Assembly: GCA_037389465.1 (NCBI GenBank)
Contig: JAZARR010000171.1
Span: 4,487,001-4,551,000, forward strand
Reading direction: 5' to 3'
DNA length: 64,000 nt
Source: Baylisascaris procyonis
Taxonomy: Eukaryota > Nematoda > Chromadorea > Rhabditida > Ascarididae
Part shown: piece after piece, positions 27,201 through 37,998 of the stretch
Layout of the letters: each line of letters opens with the position of its first letter
Position numbering within the stretch: the first letter of the stretch is position 1
Notes under the pieces: generated by a model
Databases searched by the model: none
What the model was told of the DNA's origin: nothing
What the model saw: the letters and a program-made list of their open reading frames with translations, nothing else
Program-made: the position numbers and the translations under genes

Positions 27201-28540
27201 TTTGCGATAGGAATATGATATCCATCGAACGATTTCATCGCTGAATGATTTCTATACGTTTTGAGTGTATAAAAAATTGAGTTGTGACCAGAACATGCAT
27301 ATTTATTTATATTTGTATGTTGTTTTATCGTCATAAAATTTGCATATTTAAAGGCTGTCATCATATCAGCAATGTTGATATCAGTAATTTCAGATATTTA
27401 TCACTAAATCATCGCTAAACACTAATAAGTTTACAAATTTTATTGCAGTCACCTAATAATCCGGCTGAACCTCGTATACCTATTCATCCAATAACAACAA
27501 AACTCGATAAGCGATCACCGTTCTATAGTGAAGAGACTGATGTGATTGCACCTCTAGCACGATTGGTTCTTCGACGTGAGGAGATAATCAAATCCGAGTG
27601 CAAACCAATCGAAGAATATCAAAAAATCGCATTCAATGCTACAAACACTAGCGAGGATGAAGAGTATAAAGATCGAAGTAAGTCTTATCGATGTTTTTGC
27701 ATCATTCCTCGATGCAACTACTAATTCTATACCATTTTTTGCAACTGTAGTATTATTACAAAATTCTAGAAAGATAGAAGCTAAGAGGAGGGGGAGGGGG
27801 GGAGGGTGTTGACTGACTAGATGTGCGCATAATCAGTGGAATGTTTGGATTTACTACTTAAATATTCAACCAGGAATAAAAATAAGAGTCGATCCTATAA
27901 TATTTCATCTATTGTGTGGAAAAAACCCTGGTCAATATATTAGTTCCTATGATCGAATTACATAATGAGCTCATTAATTTCTTTTCCTTGTATAATTAAT
28001 CGGAAAATGTAAAGACAGGTGTTGCATTACGAAGGGGATTGAATTTCATCGTCTTAGCGATTTCAATCAGTGGTGCATAAAAATGATTTATTTCTTTTTC
28101 TTTCTCAATGCTTTTTTCTTTTTTTTTTTCAATAGCGATCAGCGAGAAACAAAAGTAAAGCACTCGATGGAAGAGACTCACCGGAGATATGGTAGGTCAA
28201 ACAATTGAAATGTAGGTTTTCATGCATCCACTTCTCGATTTAAAAAAAAAAAAAAATTTCACCAATGAGTTTAGCTAAGATAACCGAATATTTGCATAAG
28301 TTGATAACGGGAATGCCCCATTCCTATAACCGAATGAAGATTTGATCGACTCTTTAAAATTTCTTAACGTCGACAAATGAAAGTTAATAAATAAATTGAG
28401 AGCAGTAATTAATAAATATTCATGCAGTAGAAAACATTATTAATAGTATCGACTTTCTAACTTTAAAGCCATAGTGTGAACCTTTTTAAATACTACTAAT
28501 TGAAGAAAATGACAGGAATGACAGCAAAGTAAGGATGTTA

Positions 28541-28592
<52 letters not shown>

Positions 28593-31500
28593 CTGTTGTG
28601 TGTTTTTTGATTTTCAGTAAATATAAATGATTAACTTTATAGGAGAGTGTATGGTGACGTCATGGGAGCCATGGTCATTATGTTCGGCAACTTGTGGTAA
28701 AGGTATTCGTATGCGATCAAGAGTTTATATATTTCCAATCAAAGCGCAAATGTTTCACTGCCATCGACAGATGATCGAAAGACAATTCTGCAATGCAAAG
28801 ATCAGCGAATGTGAAAGTTGGTAATTTACTTTCATATCTCATAATTGTTAGGCTGACGTATATAGTGGGGGAGGGGAAAGGGGATGGAGCGAGGGGGGAG
28901 TGGAGGAGGGCATAGAGGGATGAGTAAGGAAATGAGGTAGAAGGTGAAAAAATTCCTTTGTAATGGTCACGACGTTGAAGATAAAAATGATAAATATTCT
29001 TGTACATATTATAAAATAAATTTGGTCGCATTTCCTACATTTTCTTCCATATATCTTAATTTAGAATTTTTCCTAAACATTAACAAGAAGATTATTTATG
29101 ATCATAAAGGTCTTTCCACCCCTTATGTCAGTAATATTTGTGATTTTAATGCGAATCATTATTCGAGAATACTGATTAGTTACCGTATTCTTTTATTTGT
29201 GCTACATCGGGGTTTCTTCATTCAGAGTCTTCACAGCTGTCATTAATTATCTTCATTCCTGCATATGTCGTTAATGAATCCAAAAAATGATACTTTTATA
29301 ATTAATAAAATATCGTCACAATTAAAAACAAGCTATAATCAGCCTGGGCCAATACATGTGGGTTCCAAATGGTTATATCTTTAGTATGGTCATGTAACAA
29401 AGAAACTCTTAATTGCAGATTCGGATGCGTTTAATTCAAGATGTTCTGTAAGTAGTTGGTCACCATGGAGTGATTGTAGTGTGACCTGTGGTCATGGTAC
29501 TCGCTCGAGGAGTAGAACTTTTAAAGAACCAGATTCGAATAATATGACATGTCCACATGTCGATCTTATAAGGAAAGATATTTGTGTGGGTATGTTTGTT
29601 TTAAATTTTTCTCGCATTTCTTGATATATGCTTATCTCTACCACCTACCACCACCACTGTAGAGTCCTTAACAAGGAGGAGATATAAAGTAAAACAGAAA
29701 GGAAAAACGCAATTGCCAGCCGAGTTATATCTTGGTGTGTGAAAATAAAATATGTCGTTAAACTGATACATCTAAATGAAGATCTTAGACTGAATTATAT
29801 ATAAACGAGATTTGCAAGAACGGTCATAATATATGAAAGAAGATCGCAGACGAAGCTGCGGTATCCGATGACGATTGCCTACCTTAATTAGCATGAAGGC
29901 TTCGGAATGATGGGAGAGAAGACGAAAGGGTAATGTGGAGAGGGTGTGGAAAACAACCCAATTATGGTAAATATAATTTTTAATGCTTACATTCATGTGC
30001 GCATTCTTTGAGATATATTTTTAATTATTTGGTCTTGAAAATTCACCTTCACAGAATTCATTTATTCTTATAGATAGTAAAGAGGTTGATTAAATAAAAA
30101 TAATTTAGGTGATAATGGAGATGATTGTTCTGTGACACCGGATCCATTATGTCGTGCTACATCATGGAGTGAATGGTCACCATGTAGTGCATCATGTGAT
30201 GAAGGTGTTCGTGTACGTACACGTCTATTATTCTATGCTGAGCATGAACAACGTTGTGCTCATGTTACACTACAAGAGAACGAGAACTGTCAACTACAAA
30301 CATGTAGAAGATTCTTGAGTGCACATTCGGAAGGTTTGTCTCATCTTTTTTTTAAAGTTCATTAAAGTTGGAACTTTTTTTTTCATTTTCTATCCTTACT
30401 AAAAAATTATTCAATAATAGAAGATCGCTGCTTCTTTTTTTCTTATACTGCTTAAGCGTTTAGAAAATATTTCATAATTAATCAATCTGTGTTGCACCAA
30501 TATAAAATCGAACTAAAATGAGAGGAAATAAGAGTAATCTATTCATTGAAGATCATCTCAGCTTTCTGAATAAATAATAGAATGAATTTTTTTCTGAAGG
30601 TATATTCGAAATTATGAGGAAATGAATACAACTAAGAACATTGAAAACGAATCTAGAAATGATTTACCGCTTGTCCCATAGATTGCATTCTTCCAATATT
30701 TTCAAACACTTCTATTTATTCCTTCGCTACTTTTGGAATACCCTTTTAAATGCTTAGTTTATGATTAATTTTTCATTTTCGTAGTGAATAAACATACAAA
30801 TATTTCTTTTTTTTTGCAGAAATTTGCGAAGAAGAAAAACAAGAAGGTCTCTGTGCTGGAACATTCCCACGCTATTGGTATAACTCAAAATTAAAACGTT
30901 GCGAGCGTTTTATCTATACGGGATGTAAAGGAAATAGAAATCAATTCGAAACTGAAGATGAATGTAAACGATTCTGCGTTGAAGGCTATGAAAGTCCTGT
31001 CGGCGAAGTTGGTATGTGATTTATTTTGATGCTTCAGGATAGTGGTAGAGGCATAACGAGGACTGGATTACAACAAGATTTAGTGGTAAGGTCACAAGAG
31101 AAGGGAATAGCTTCACCTTGTGGATCTTCACTTTTCTATTCCTCAGACTTCTTGTGCGTTTAGGTATCGGATAAAACAGTTTGCGAGCGATCGTAACATT
31201 ATTCGTGGTCTTTCCCGTCTGTCCTGTTGGACATTGCTATGTCGGACTAGTGTCCACAACCACATCATCACCTGTGGACTTCCAGCCTACAGTGAGATTT
31301 AAATTCAAAGATAACAAGCGTTGTTGAGAGTGAACAGCTTTTTGAGTTCACAAGAATTCCTATATTTAATCATATTTCGTTTACCATAGCAATATCAGTA
31401 CGGATTTTAGACAAACTCGCAGAAGACGATCCCTCTCCCCTCGCTTCCTCCTTTGCATCACAATGAGTTCATCGTTTTTCACATATACCAAGTGATGGCA

Positions 31501-33129
31501 GTTGCATGTCGTAGCTTATGTCGGTTTTTCATGGCAACCACTTTGAAAGGAAAACAGTTTGTTAGATAAGGGAAAGTGGAATGAATAGATATCACAATCC
31601 ATTCTTGGCTATATCGAGACCTTTTTTTTATTTCAATCGGTAGCACTATTTGAATGAGAAATAGCAATTCATAATTCAAATATGTTTGCAAAAATAAACG
31701 ATTTAAATTTAACAGTACCTGGACATCAATTAATCAACGAATTCGGCGTCGAACAAGTGGAAGATGGTGGTGAACCAGTTGATTGTGTTATCTCTGAATG
31801 GACACCATGGGGTAATTGTTCAGCTACTTGTGGTTCAGGCAAACGACAACGTTCAAGACAAATTGAGGTGATAAATTTTCTTCGAAATTTACGAAATTAT
31901 TGAGATATCACTAAACGCTCAGTATTAAGAGGAAATGGGAATTAATTGAATTCCTCACAAATTTTATTATATTTTTATCGGTTTTTTTGTTCATAGCAGT
32001 TAATTATACAAAAAAATATTTTTTATATTGGTAAGTTGAATAATGATTAAAAATTTTTCTTTTCAAAATTGATGCATAAAATACTCTTTAAAACTGCTCC
32101 AAAATAGTGAGTAAATTTTCGATGGGATGATTGAATTACTTCTTTGTTTTTTCGTAGTGCCATTTCTCATATATTTATTCCGCTCTTACATGTAAATAGA
32201 CTACTTTTTTTGAATGCGTAGGCTTCATTACTCATATGATAAATTTAAATATTATTCATCCCGTGAAATAAATTTGAATATTACTTATGGTCTGAGGTAA
32301 ATTCAATTAATAACATTTATGACGTCAGATTAATTTGAAAATTATTCATGACGTCAAATAAAGTAGAATGTCAATTATGACGTCATGGTGCGAGTGATGA
32401 TTTCTGAAATATGCTCATTGCAGGTATTTCCACGTAATGGTGGTCGTGCATGTCCTGAACATATGGTACAAGAAATCAAATGTGAGCTAAGACCATGCGG
32501 TAAGTGTAATTGTATAATCAGTAGAAGGTCATCGCCTTAGAAGTTCAGTTTTTGGGAAAGTTATAATCACAAACTTGAGCATAGTATATTTTTGCCAAAT
32601 TATTCGCAAAAAAAAAATTCTTTCAAACTATTTTTTTCGGAAAAGGCGAAATTTTTTCGCAACTTTCTCCCAAAAGGATTTTTTTTCACCTTCCTGTTGG
32701 CTGATATTGCATACTTTCAATAAATTTCTACTGAAATTTTCTTTTCATGTCTGATAGCACTATAACAACCAGAAATGTTCAACTTTATTTTTGTTTTTTC
32801 AAGATTCAGGAATAAGAAGGAGGTCGTTCAGAATATGACACTATTTAATCCTGAATTTAATTTATCCTCTTACCATAAAAATAACAATAAAGCTAATTAC
32901 CACCTTTCTTACCTGATAGGATTTAATTTTATGTAATCTCTCTTTAGCGCTTCACACATGTCACGTTGGTACATGGTCACAGTGGTCACCGTGCACAGTA
33001 ACATGCGGTGAGGGTAAACAAACTCGTCGTCGTCGTATATTGAGACCTCTAGATTTTCTGGACAATGAACTCGATCCGAACTGCTCTGTTCCTGAAAAAG
33101 AAGCTCGTTATTGTACGGTCGCTTGTTGA
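21775..33129 (+). CDS. spon-1: F-spondin (Reeler, spondin, 5 TSP1, Kunitz), secreted matrix protein
   Basis: Fifteen exons form one 813-residue frame: 21775-21961, 22384-22484, 23457-23673, 24368-24496, 25010-25161, 25892-25980, 26814-26979, 27449-27677, 28643-28816, 29419-29589, 30109-30333, 30820-31011, 31716-31867, 32424-32499 and 32948-33129 (TGA). The start is fixed by an in-frame stop 12 bases upstream and a hydrophobic signal peptide (about 1-17). Order: Reeler (about 20-170), spondin (about 184-375, with CCAC, THPKDYP, LGASHS, SPDW and DAGTD blocks), TSP1-1 426-480, TSP1-2 490-545, TSP1-3 553-604, Kunitz 616-666, TSP1-4 701-753 and TSP1-5 758-813. There is no membrane segment, so it is secreted. 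In worms F-spondin acts in basement membrane to support muscle attachment and axon and cell positioning (family knowledge). Length and architecture fit nematode SPON-1 (about 820 residues). Confidence 0.96.
24228..24297. repeat. (TTTA)n tetranucleotide repeat in spon-1 intron 3
   Basis: About 70 bases of ATTT units, perfect on the left and decaying to CATT, GTTT and GCTT on the right. Confidence 0.9.
24368..27677 (+). other. spon-1 exons 4-8: spondin_N domain and linker to the TSP1 array
   Basis: Residues 169-423. The Cys-rich CCAC opening, FIGLWSKETHPKDYP, DMLGASHSANYTMW, FGPSPDWCVGISSVNLC and FDAGTDNGPTY blocks follow the conserved order of F-spondin. Exon 8 gives the proline-rich segment (SPNNPAEPRIPI) and a charged linker. 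Confidence 0.9.
27781..27809 (+). other. G-rich tract in spon-1 intron 8
   Basis: Runs of three to seven G separated by A, capable of forming a quadruplex on the sense strand. Confidence 0.5.
28547..28588. repeat. (TA)n microsatellite in spon-1 intron 8
   Basis: About 42 bases of uninterrupted TA ending about 55 bases before the exon 9 acceptor. Confidence 0.9.
28643..28816 (+). other. spon-1 exon 9: TSP1 repeat 1
   Basis: Residues 424-481 with six cysteines (426, 437, 441, 463, 473, 480), a WEPW tryptophan pair and CSATCGKG. The donor used is a weak GTTGGT at 28817; a better GTAATT four bases later would shift the frame. Confidence 0.92.
28862..28945 (+). other. G-rich polypurine tract in spon-1 intron 9
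   Basis: More than 80 bases made almost only of G and A, with at least six runs of three or more G, starting about 45 bases after the exon 9 donor. Quadruplex-capable on the sense strand. Confidence 0.55.
29419..29589 (+). other. spon-1 exon 10: TSP1 repeat 2
   Basis: Residues 482-538 with WSPW and CSVTCGHG followed by alternating Arg. The sixth cysteine (545) comes from exon 11. Confidence 0.92.
30109..30333 (+). other. spon-1 exon 11: TSP1 repeat 3
   Basis: Residues 539-613 with WSEW and CSASCDEG. The usual Cys-Gly pair is Cys-Asp here, but the C-x-x-S/T-C-x-x-G fucosylation pattern is kept. Six cysteines lie between 553 and 604. Confidence 0.92.
30820..31011 (+). other. spon-1 exon 12: Kunitz/BPTI domain
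   Basis: Residues 614-677. Cysteines at 616, 625, 641, 649, 662 and 666 match the Kunitz spacing exactly (8, 15, 7, 12 and 3 residues between). FIYTGCKGNRNQF is the domain core. The P1 position after the second cysteine is Ala626, not Lys or Arg, so trypsin-type inhibition is unlikely. Confidence 0.95.
31716..32499 (+). other. spon-1 exons 13-14: TSP1 repeat 4
   Basis: Residues 678-753 with WTPW and CSATCGSG. A phase 0 intron of about 560 bp splits the repeat after the Arg-rich strand. An N-C-S sequon is at 711. Confidence 0.92.
32222..32393. repeat. Decayed 29 bp minisatellite with three perfect CRE palindromes, spon-1 intron 13
   Basis: Units of about 24-31 bases follow the pattern (T)TCATGACGTCAAATAAATTTGAA-ATTA. 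The three rightmost carry TGACGTCA at 32320-32327, 32349-32356 and 32378-32385, exactly 29 bases apart. Upstream units keep the AAATTTGAATATTA half but have lost the palindrome. Confidence 0.75.
32948..33129 (+). other. spon-1 exon 15: TSP1 repeat 5 and stop
   Basis: Residues 754-813 with WSQW and CTVTCGEG, then four consecutive arginines (780-783). The protein ends on the last cysteine of the repeat, with no extra tail. Confidence 0.93.
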
Positions 33130-33186
33130 GTGATTCAACGTCTTTGAATTGCTTCACTTCTTTGATTTCGTTTATAAAATTGCAAC

Positions 33187-33192
33187 AATAAA
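33187..33192 (+). promoter_or_regulatory. Polyadenylation signal of spon-1
   Basis: AATAAA 58 bases after the stop codon. Confidence 0.7.
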
Positions 33193-35300
33193 ATATTTTC
33201 TGAGGTTATTTGTGATATCAGCAGAATATTTGAATCATGACTACGGACTTCAAAATGTAATTTATTACATCCAAATCTTTCATTGTAATTACTCTGTTAC
33301 GGTATTTACCGTATTCCATACTGTATTTCATACTAATTGCTTTATGGCAGTATGACGGTATACGAGTGTATTAAAGTATGAGGATAGAAATCACTTTAGG
33401 CATTTATTTTTGAGCACATGAGCATCGGTTTATTTTTTACCTTCATGAGCAGTTTATTCTTTACCATGTCTTTTCTGACCCCTCCCCCTTCTCATATTTT
33501 ATCTCTTCATTGCAAGATAACTTCCGCGGTATGTATTTATTTAAATCTATGAATCTAATTTTTCAAAGAGAGCAATAAATGAGTGATAATTCAATCATCG
33601 ACAATAGATTCGTTCATGAAATACAAACAACGAGATTTAGAATGCGATTTAAATAAAAGAAAAAGAAATCGAGGATTAAGTTGAATTTTTTATCAGATTT
33701 CAACTGTTAACGTTTCTTTTTTTCTTCTAATCTCCTCAGCCATAGATTATTCATACTTGTACCTCAAGAAGGAATTACTTTTTTTTTTCATTCTGCACAG
33801 ATTTTTATCGTCTTTTGCCGGATTTTTGCTCAAATAGCTCAAATATTTCAAAAAAAAAAGTCGAACAAATATAACATATGGCGTGACGTACATGTTTTCG
33901 GAATAAGACCAGTATGGGTTAAAAAATAACGGTCTTTAGGGATTAAACAACGGTCCTGGTACGACTTGGATGTAATAGTTCACGTTTGTCACTTTTATAA
34001 CATTCGCAGCAACTCTCCACTCTGCTCCAGTACGTTCATGGATCAATTAAACCATCGCCTACAACTTTTCTTATTGAAATGTCATGTGGTAAGGTTTATT
34101 TACCGTTGCTTTCTAAATTTCATATACCAACGTCCTTTATTAACAGTTTAAAGGTTTACTGTTTAACATATACTAATATATCATTTAAATGTCTTCATGT
34201 AATTGGCACTAAATAAGCGGATTGATGCACGCACAGAGGCATATATCCGCACGGAGAAACATTCACATGAATTATACAACCTTCGAATGGTTGTTAGATA
34301 TAGATTCTTCGATGGATCATCTTACTTTAGTGAAAATTGTTAAATTGTGGAAGGGAATAACGGTAAAAGTTGTTAAAGGAATGACTGCATAACTTCTATC
34401 GTGAATTAAAAAAGAAAATTGAAATGCAACATGAGTTCTTTGAAAGTTTCTTTCCGATTTTATGTTTCCGCTGAACGATACAGTAAAATTGTACGGTACC
34501 CCTTGTTCCTATTGCAATAATGCGATGTCTCGAAGCTCTATGAATATGTTTATGGAGCCGGCGACGATTTCTTTTGTGAATAAAATTTAATTGAAAGTTG
34601 TAGGCGATGATTTTCAAACTTCTTTTTGAATTAGAACATTATATTATCGTCAATTTAATTGATGATTATAATCCAAAAATTTCACTTTCAAGTTTTCAAT
34701 GCAACCTCTAAAAGCATCCCTTTTTTAGATTGCTCAGAAATATGAACGCCTGGTACTGCAAACGCATCCAGTACATTTTAGCAGTCCCAAATTATTAGCA
34801 AAGGGGAGGAGAGGACGGAGAGAGGGAAGAGGGGATACGACACTTCCTATAGGAATTCCGATATGCACATTTTACAACGAAAATAGATGGATGTGAATTG
34901 CGTGTGAATAGGGTGATGAGTGCGCAAAAAGAGATACATGCTTGTGGTTGTGGTGTAGCGTTACGACGGCGATGATTAGGTGCAATTTTGTGGCTTCCAA
35001 AGAAGGCAAAATGCCGCATTGAATACAGCTTATGGCTAGCCAAAATCGCCATTGGTCATTTACACAACGCGTAAACGCCAGCCGGCTGGTTGTTCAAGCT
35101 GCATAGCGCACAACAATCTCACACCAACCAATCTACGCTTTTTCATATCCTCAATCATCTAGTTCCTTTTAAAAGTATATCTATTCGCTCATATTTGATG
35201 GCCTTATTATTGAAGGTTAATGCTTTACTGTTACTGTATGATATTATTATTAATTATTATTATATGTCATAAAGTATCGTACAACTTTGAGTGCTTAACT

Positions 35301-35319
35301 CCCCCCCCCCCCCCCCCCC
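35301..35319. repeat. Poly-C run of 19
   Basis: Nineteen consecutive C in AT-rich DNA; a sequencing-length hot spot and possible i-motif or quadruplex. Confidence 0.9.
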
Positions 35320-37601
35320 TATTCGTTCATCTTCGCCTTCCCTTGTACAACTTGTTTGAGGAATTTTATAGTAACCAATTTTTTAATGAACCAGACCTGG
35401 TCAATTTTGGCTTCAATATTTGCTGGCCATAAAATAGCTTGTTTTTCGTCCCATCGTCCATCCTTTCCCCTTCCCTCCTTCTTAGCTCTTCTGCTCTTTT
35501 CGGTCTCAACAAAGTTTCCTCAACCTTTAATGTCTATTATTTCTAGATCAGTCAGATGAGTCCTGCATATTATGAGTCGTATCTTTTTTAAAATATGCAA
35601 ATTTTTGTAATTTTTTATGCAAATATTTGAAGCAACATTTCTGCTCTTAGAGATATTTAATTGTGAGTCACAGTGGTTTCATTCCAGTACCGATACAGCA
35701 GTAGTGATGCGCGCTGAACTACAACTCGTGGTCAAACATCTTCCACCAAAATTACATCGTACGCATAAACAGCTCACGGGTTGAAGAGTCGACTTGTTTC
35801 TGCCCCCACCGTTCCCCCACTCCTCCCCCTCTATCGCCTTCCTCTTCAAAACCTCTGCCTAACTTTTTACTCTTTAAGAGCATAAATAACGGCCATTTGA
35901 AGATGTTAACTTTACAAGTAACAATAAGTAATTAATTAACACATATTTTGTATACTATAGGTGCTATGACTCCATTATTGCAGTACAGTAAATGATAGGA
36001 AAAAGATGACCAAAAAAATTACAGGAAAAGAAACTCTATTTGCAGTAGTGTACCGTATTTATCGATACCGTAGTTTGATATCGTCGGTTTATGAGATGGA
36101 TATCTTTGTGTAGTATGAAATTATCTGCGATTAGTAATTTTTGATGAATTTCGAATTTTCTTAAATAAATTTAACTTGCATTAGCAATATTAACGTACAT
36201 TAATATTCACATCTATTTCGTAAATTTATCGCATATCTCTTTGTTCATTTTTCTTCTAGAATTAAACATTTCATCTGCAAGTTTCTTCAAACTGTCTTGT
36301 GTTTTTTTCTAACGCTCCCCCGTTCTCCTCTTCTCTCTCAAAAGAAACTCCAAAATCTTTGATTTTTTAAAAGTCTTTCGTTCCATTATTTTAGTTTTGC
36401 ATAATTGAGCAAACGTATGATATCACTGCCATATGAGTAGCTCTCTATCAATGAGTACGAATATATTTAATAGAAATGAAATAGCATGATTACGATTTAA
36501 TACGAAAATTCATCCTACATTCGAATCTGAAAAAATTTTAGTCTAATTTTTACAACGTGCATTACAAAAAAAATAATTAGTTTCTCTGTCTATAAACCAC
36601 AGGGATCTAAAGACGCTCAAAATTTTTGCACACGAATATATTGTTCGAAAAAGAAATGAACTCTTAGAGAGAAAGGAAGAAATTTGTGTCGTTTGTAACC
36701 TTCTACATGGAGGTATATTCTAGGGAATTTATTGAAAGATAGGCATTAGGGATAGTCTTCATTTGCCTCATCTTAGCATTTTTGAAATGAAGTCTTCATT
36801 CCCGAGAATTCGGCCAGGAGTCGGAAGACTAAAAGGTACAGCGATGGAGCTATCTAGTAGTTAGCACTTTTAGGCAGCGATGACGAATTAACTAACAAAT
36901 GCTGATCGGGTCTTGTAGCGATTGTTCGCCGATAATGCGCTGATTCCCAATTGTCCTTACAACTGTGGTATAACAACTTTCTTCTTATGAGTTTAACAGC
37001 TCTCTATCAGCAATTTTACAGCTGTCTATCGTTATTCGAACAGCCTTCTATTATTTGCCACTAGATTCGAGATGTCAATTAGTGGTTGTTGTAAAGTGCG
37101 TATTGACGAACGATAATGATCATTAATGCATTTTGTTTCGCTGCTGGAATGGAGATGAAGGGATTGGAACCATGTAAATCGCGGCGTCACTATTGGCTAG
37201 GAGATCAGAATCATTTCCGACTTCATGGGTTGATCTTGCCTCTATAGAGGAGGGTCACTAACGACCGTAGTTTGCTCTCTAAGCATTTCATTTTCCTTTA
37301 TCATAGTTTCGCATAGTAGAACAAGTTTTTAAATTCTAAAAAAAAAATAGTTGAGAAGTTTTCCTATTAATTAGAATATTTCTAAAATCATTGTTAGTAG
37401 ATGAAAGTTTTTAAATCCTCATAAAAAGAAGCAAAAAATTTAAAAAATTTCTCGATTAATGATGATATTTGAGAATAAAGAATTTGATAGACGAATAGAG
37501 CGAAGAAGAACTGCTCGTCTCGATTTCAGTCGTTTTACAATTAACACTGAGAAGGATCGAAACGCAAGAAGAGTCGTTTCTAATCAAATATGCTCTAGGG
37601 C

Positions 37602-37686
37602 AACACACATGCACACATACATACGCATACGCACGCACACGTACACATATATATATACACTCACACATACGCATACAAACACATAT
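37602..37686. repeat. Degenerate CA/TA dinucleotide and CATACG repeat
   Basis: ACACAT and CATACGCATACG units over about 85 bases with a short TA core. Confidence 0.75.
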
Positions 37687-37924
37687 TTCTTGTTATCATT
37701 CTTTAGTCAGCTAGTTAGTTGGTGTTGTTGATTGTCGTTGGCATTTGCTGCTCCATTTATTTTATTTTATTTATTTTTTCAATTTATTGCTTTATTCATT
37801 TGTTGTGTTTTCCCACTAAATTGACTTCTAGCATTGTCAACACTAATTGATATCTGAGGCATATACTGAATACGTAAGAATTTCTTCATAATAATTCTAT
37901 TTAATTCATCCGAATTGTTTTCCA

Positions 37925-37998
37925 GTTTCGATTTCGATTTCGGTTTCAATTTCAATTTCAATTTCATTTCAAATTTTCAATTTTAATTTCAGTTTCAA
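37925..37998. repeat. TTTCGA / TTTCAA hexanucleotide repeat
   Basis: About twelve consecutive six-base units shifting from GTTTCGATTTCGATTTCG on the left to TTTCAATTTCAATTTCA on the right, as if CpG sites had decayed. Confidence 0.8.
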
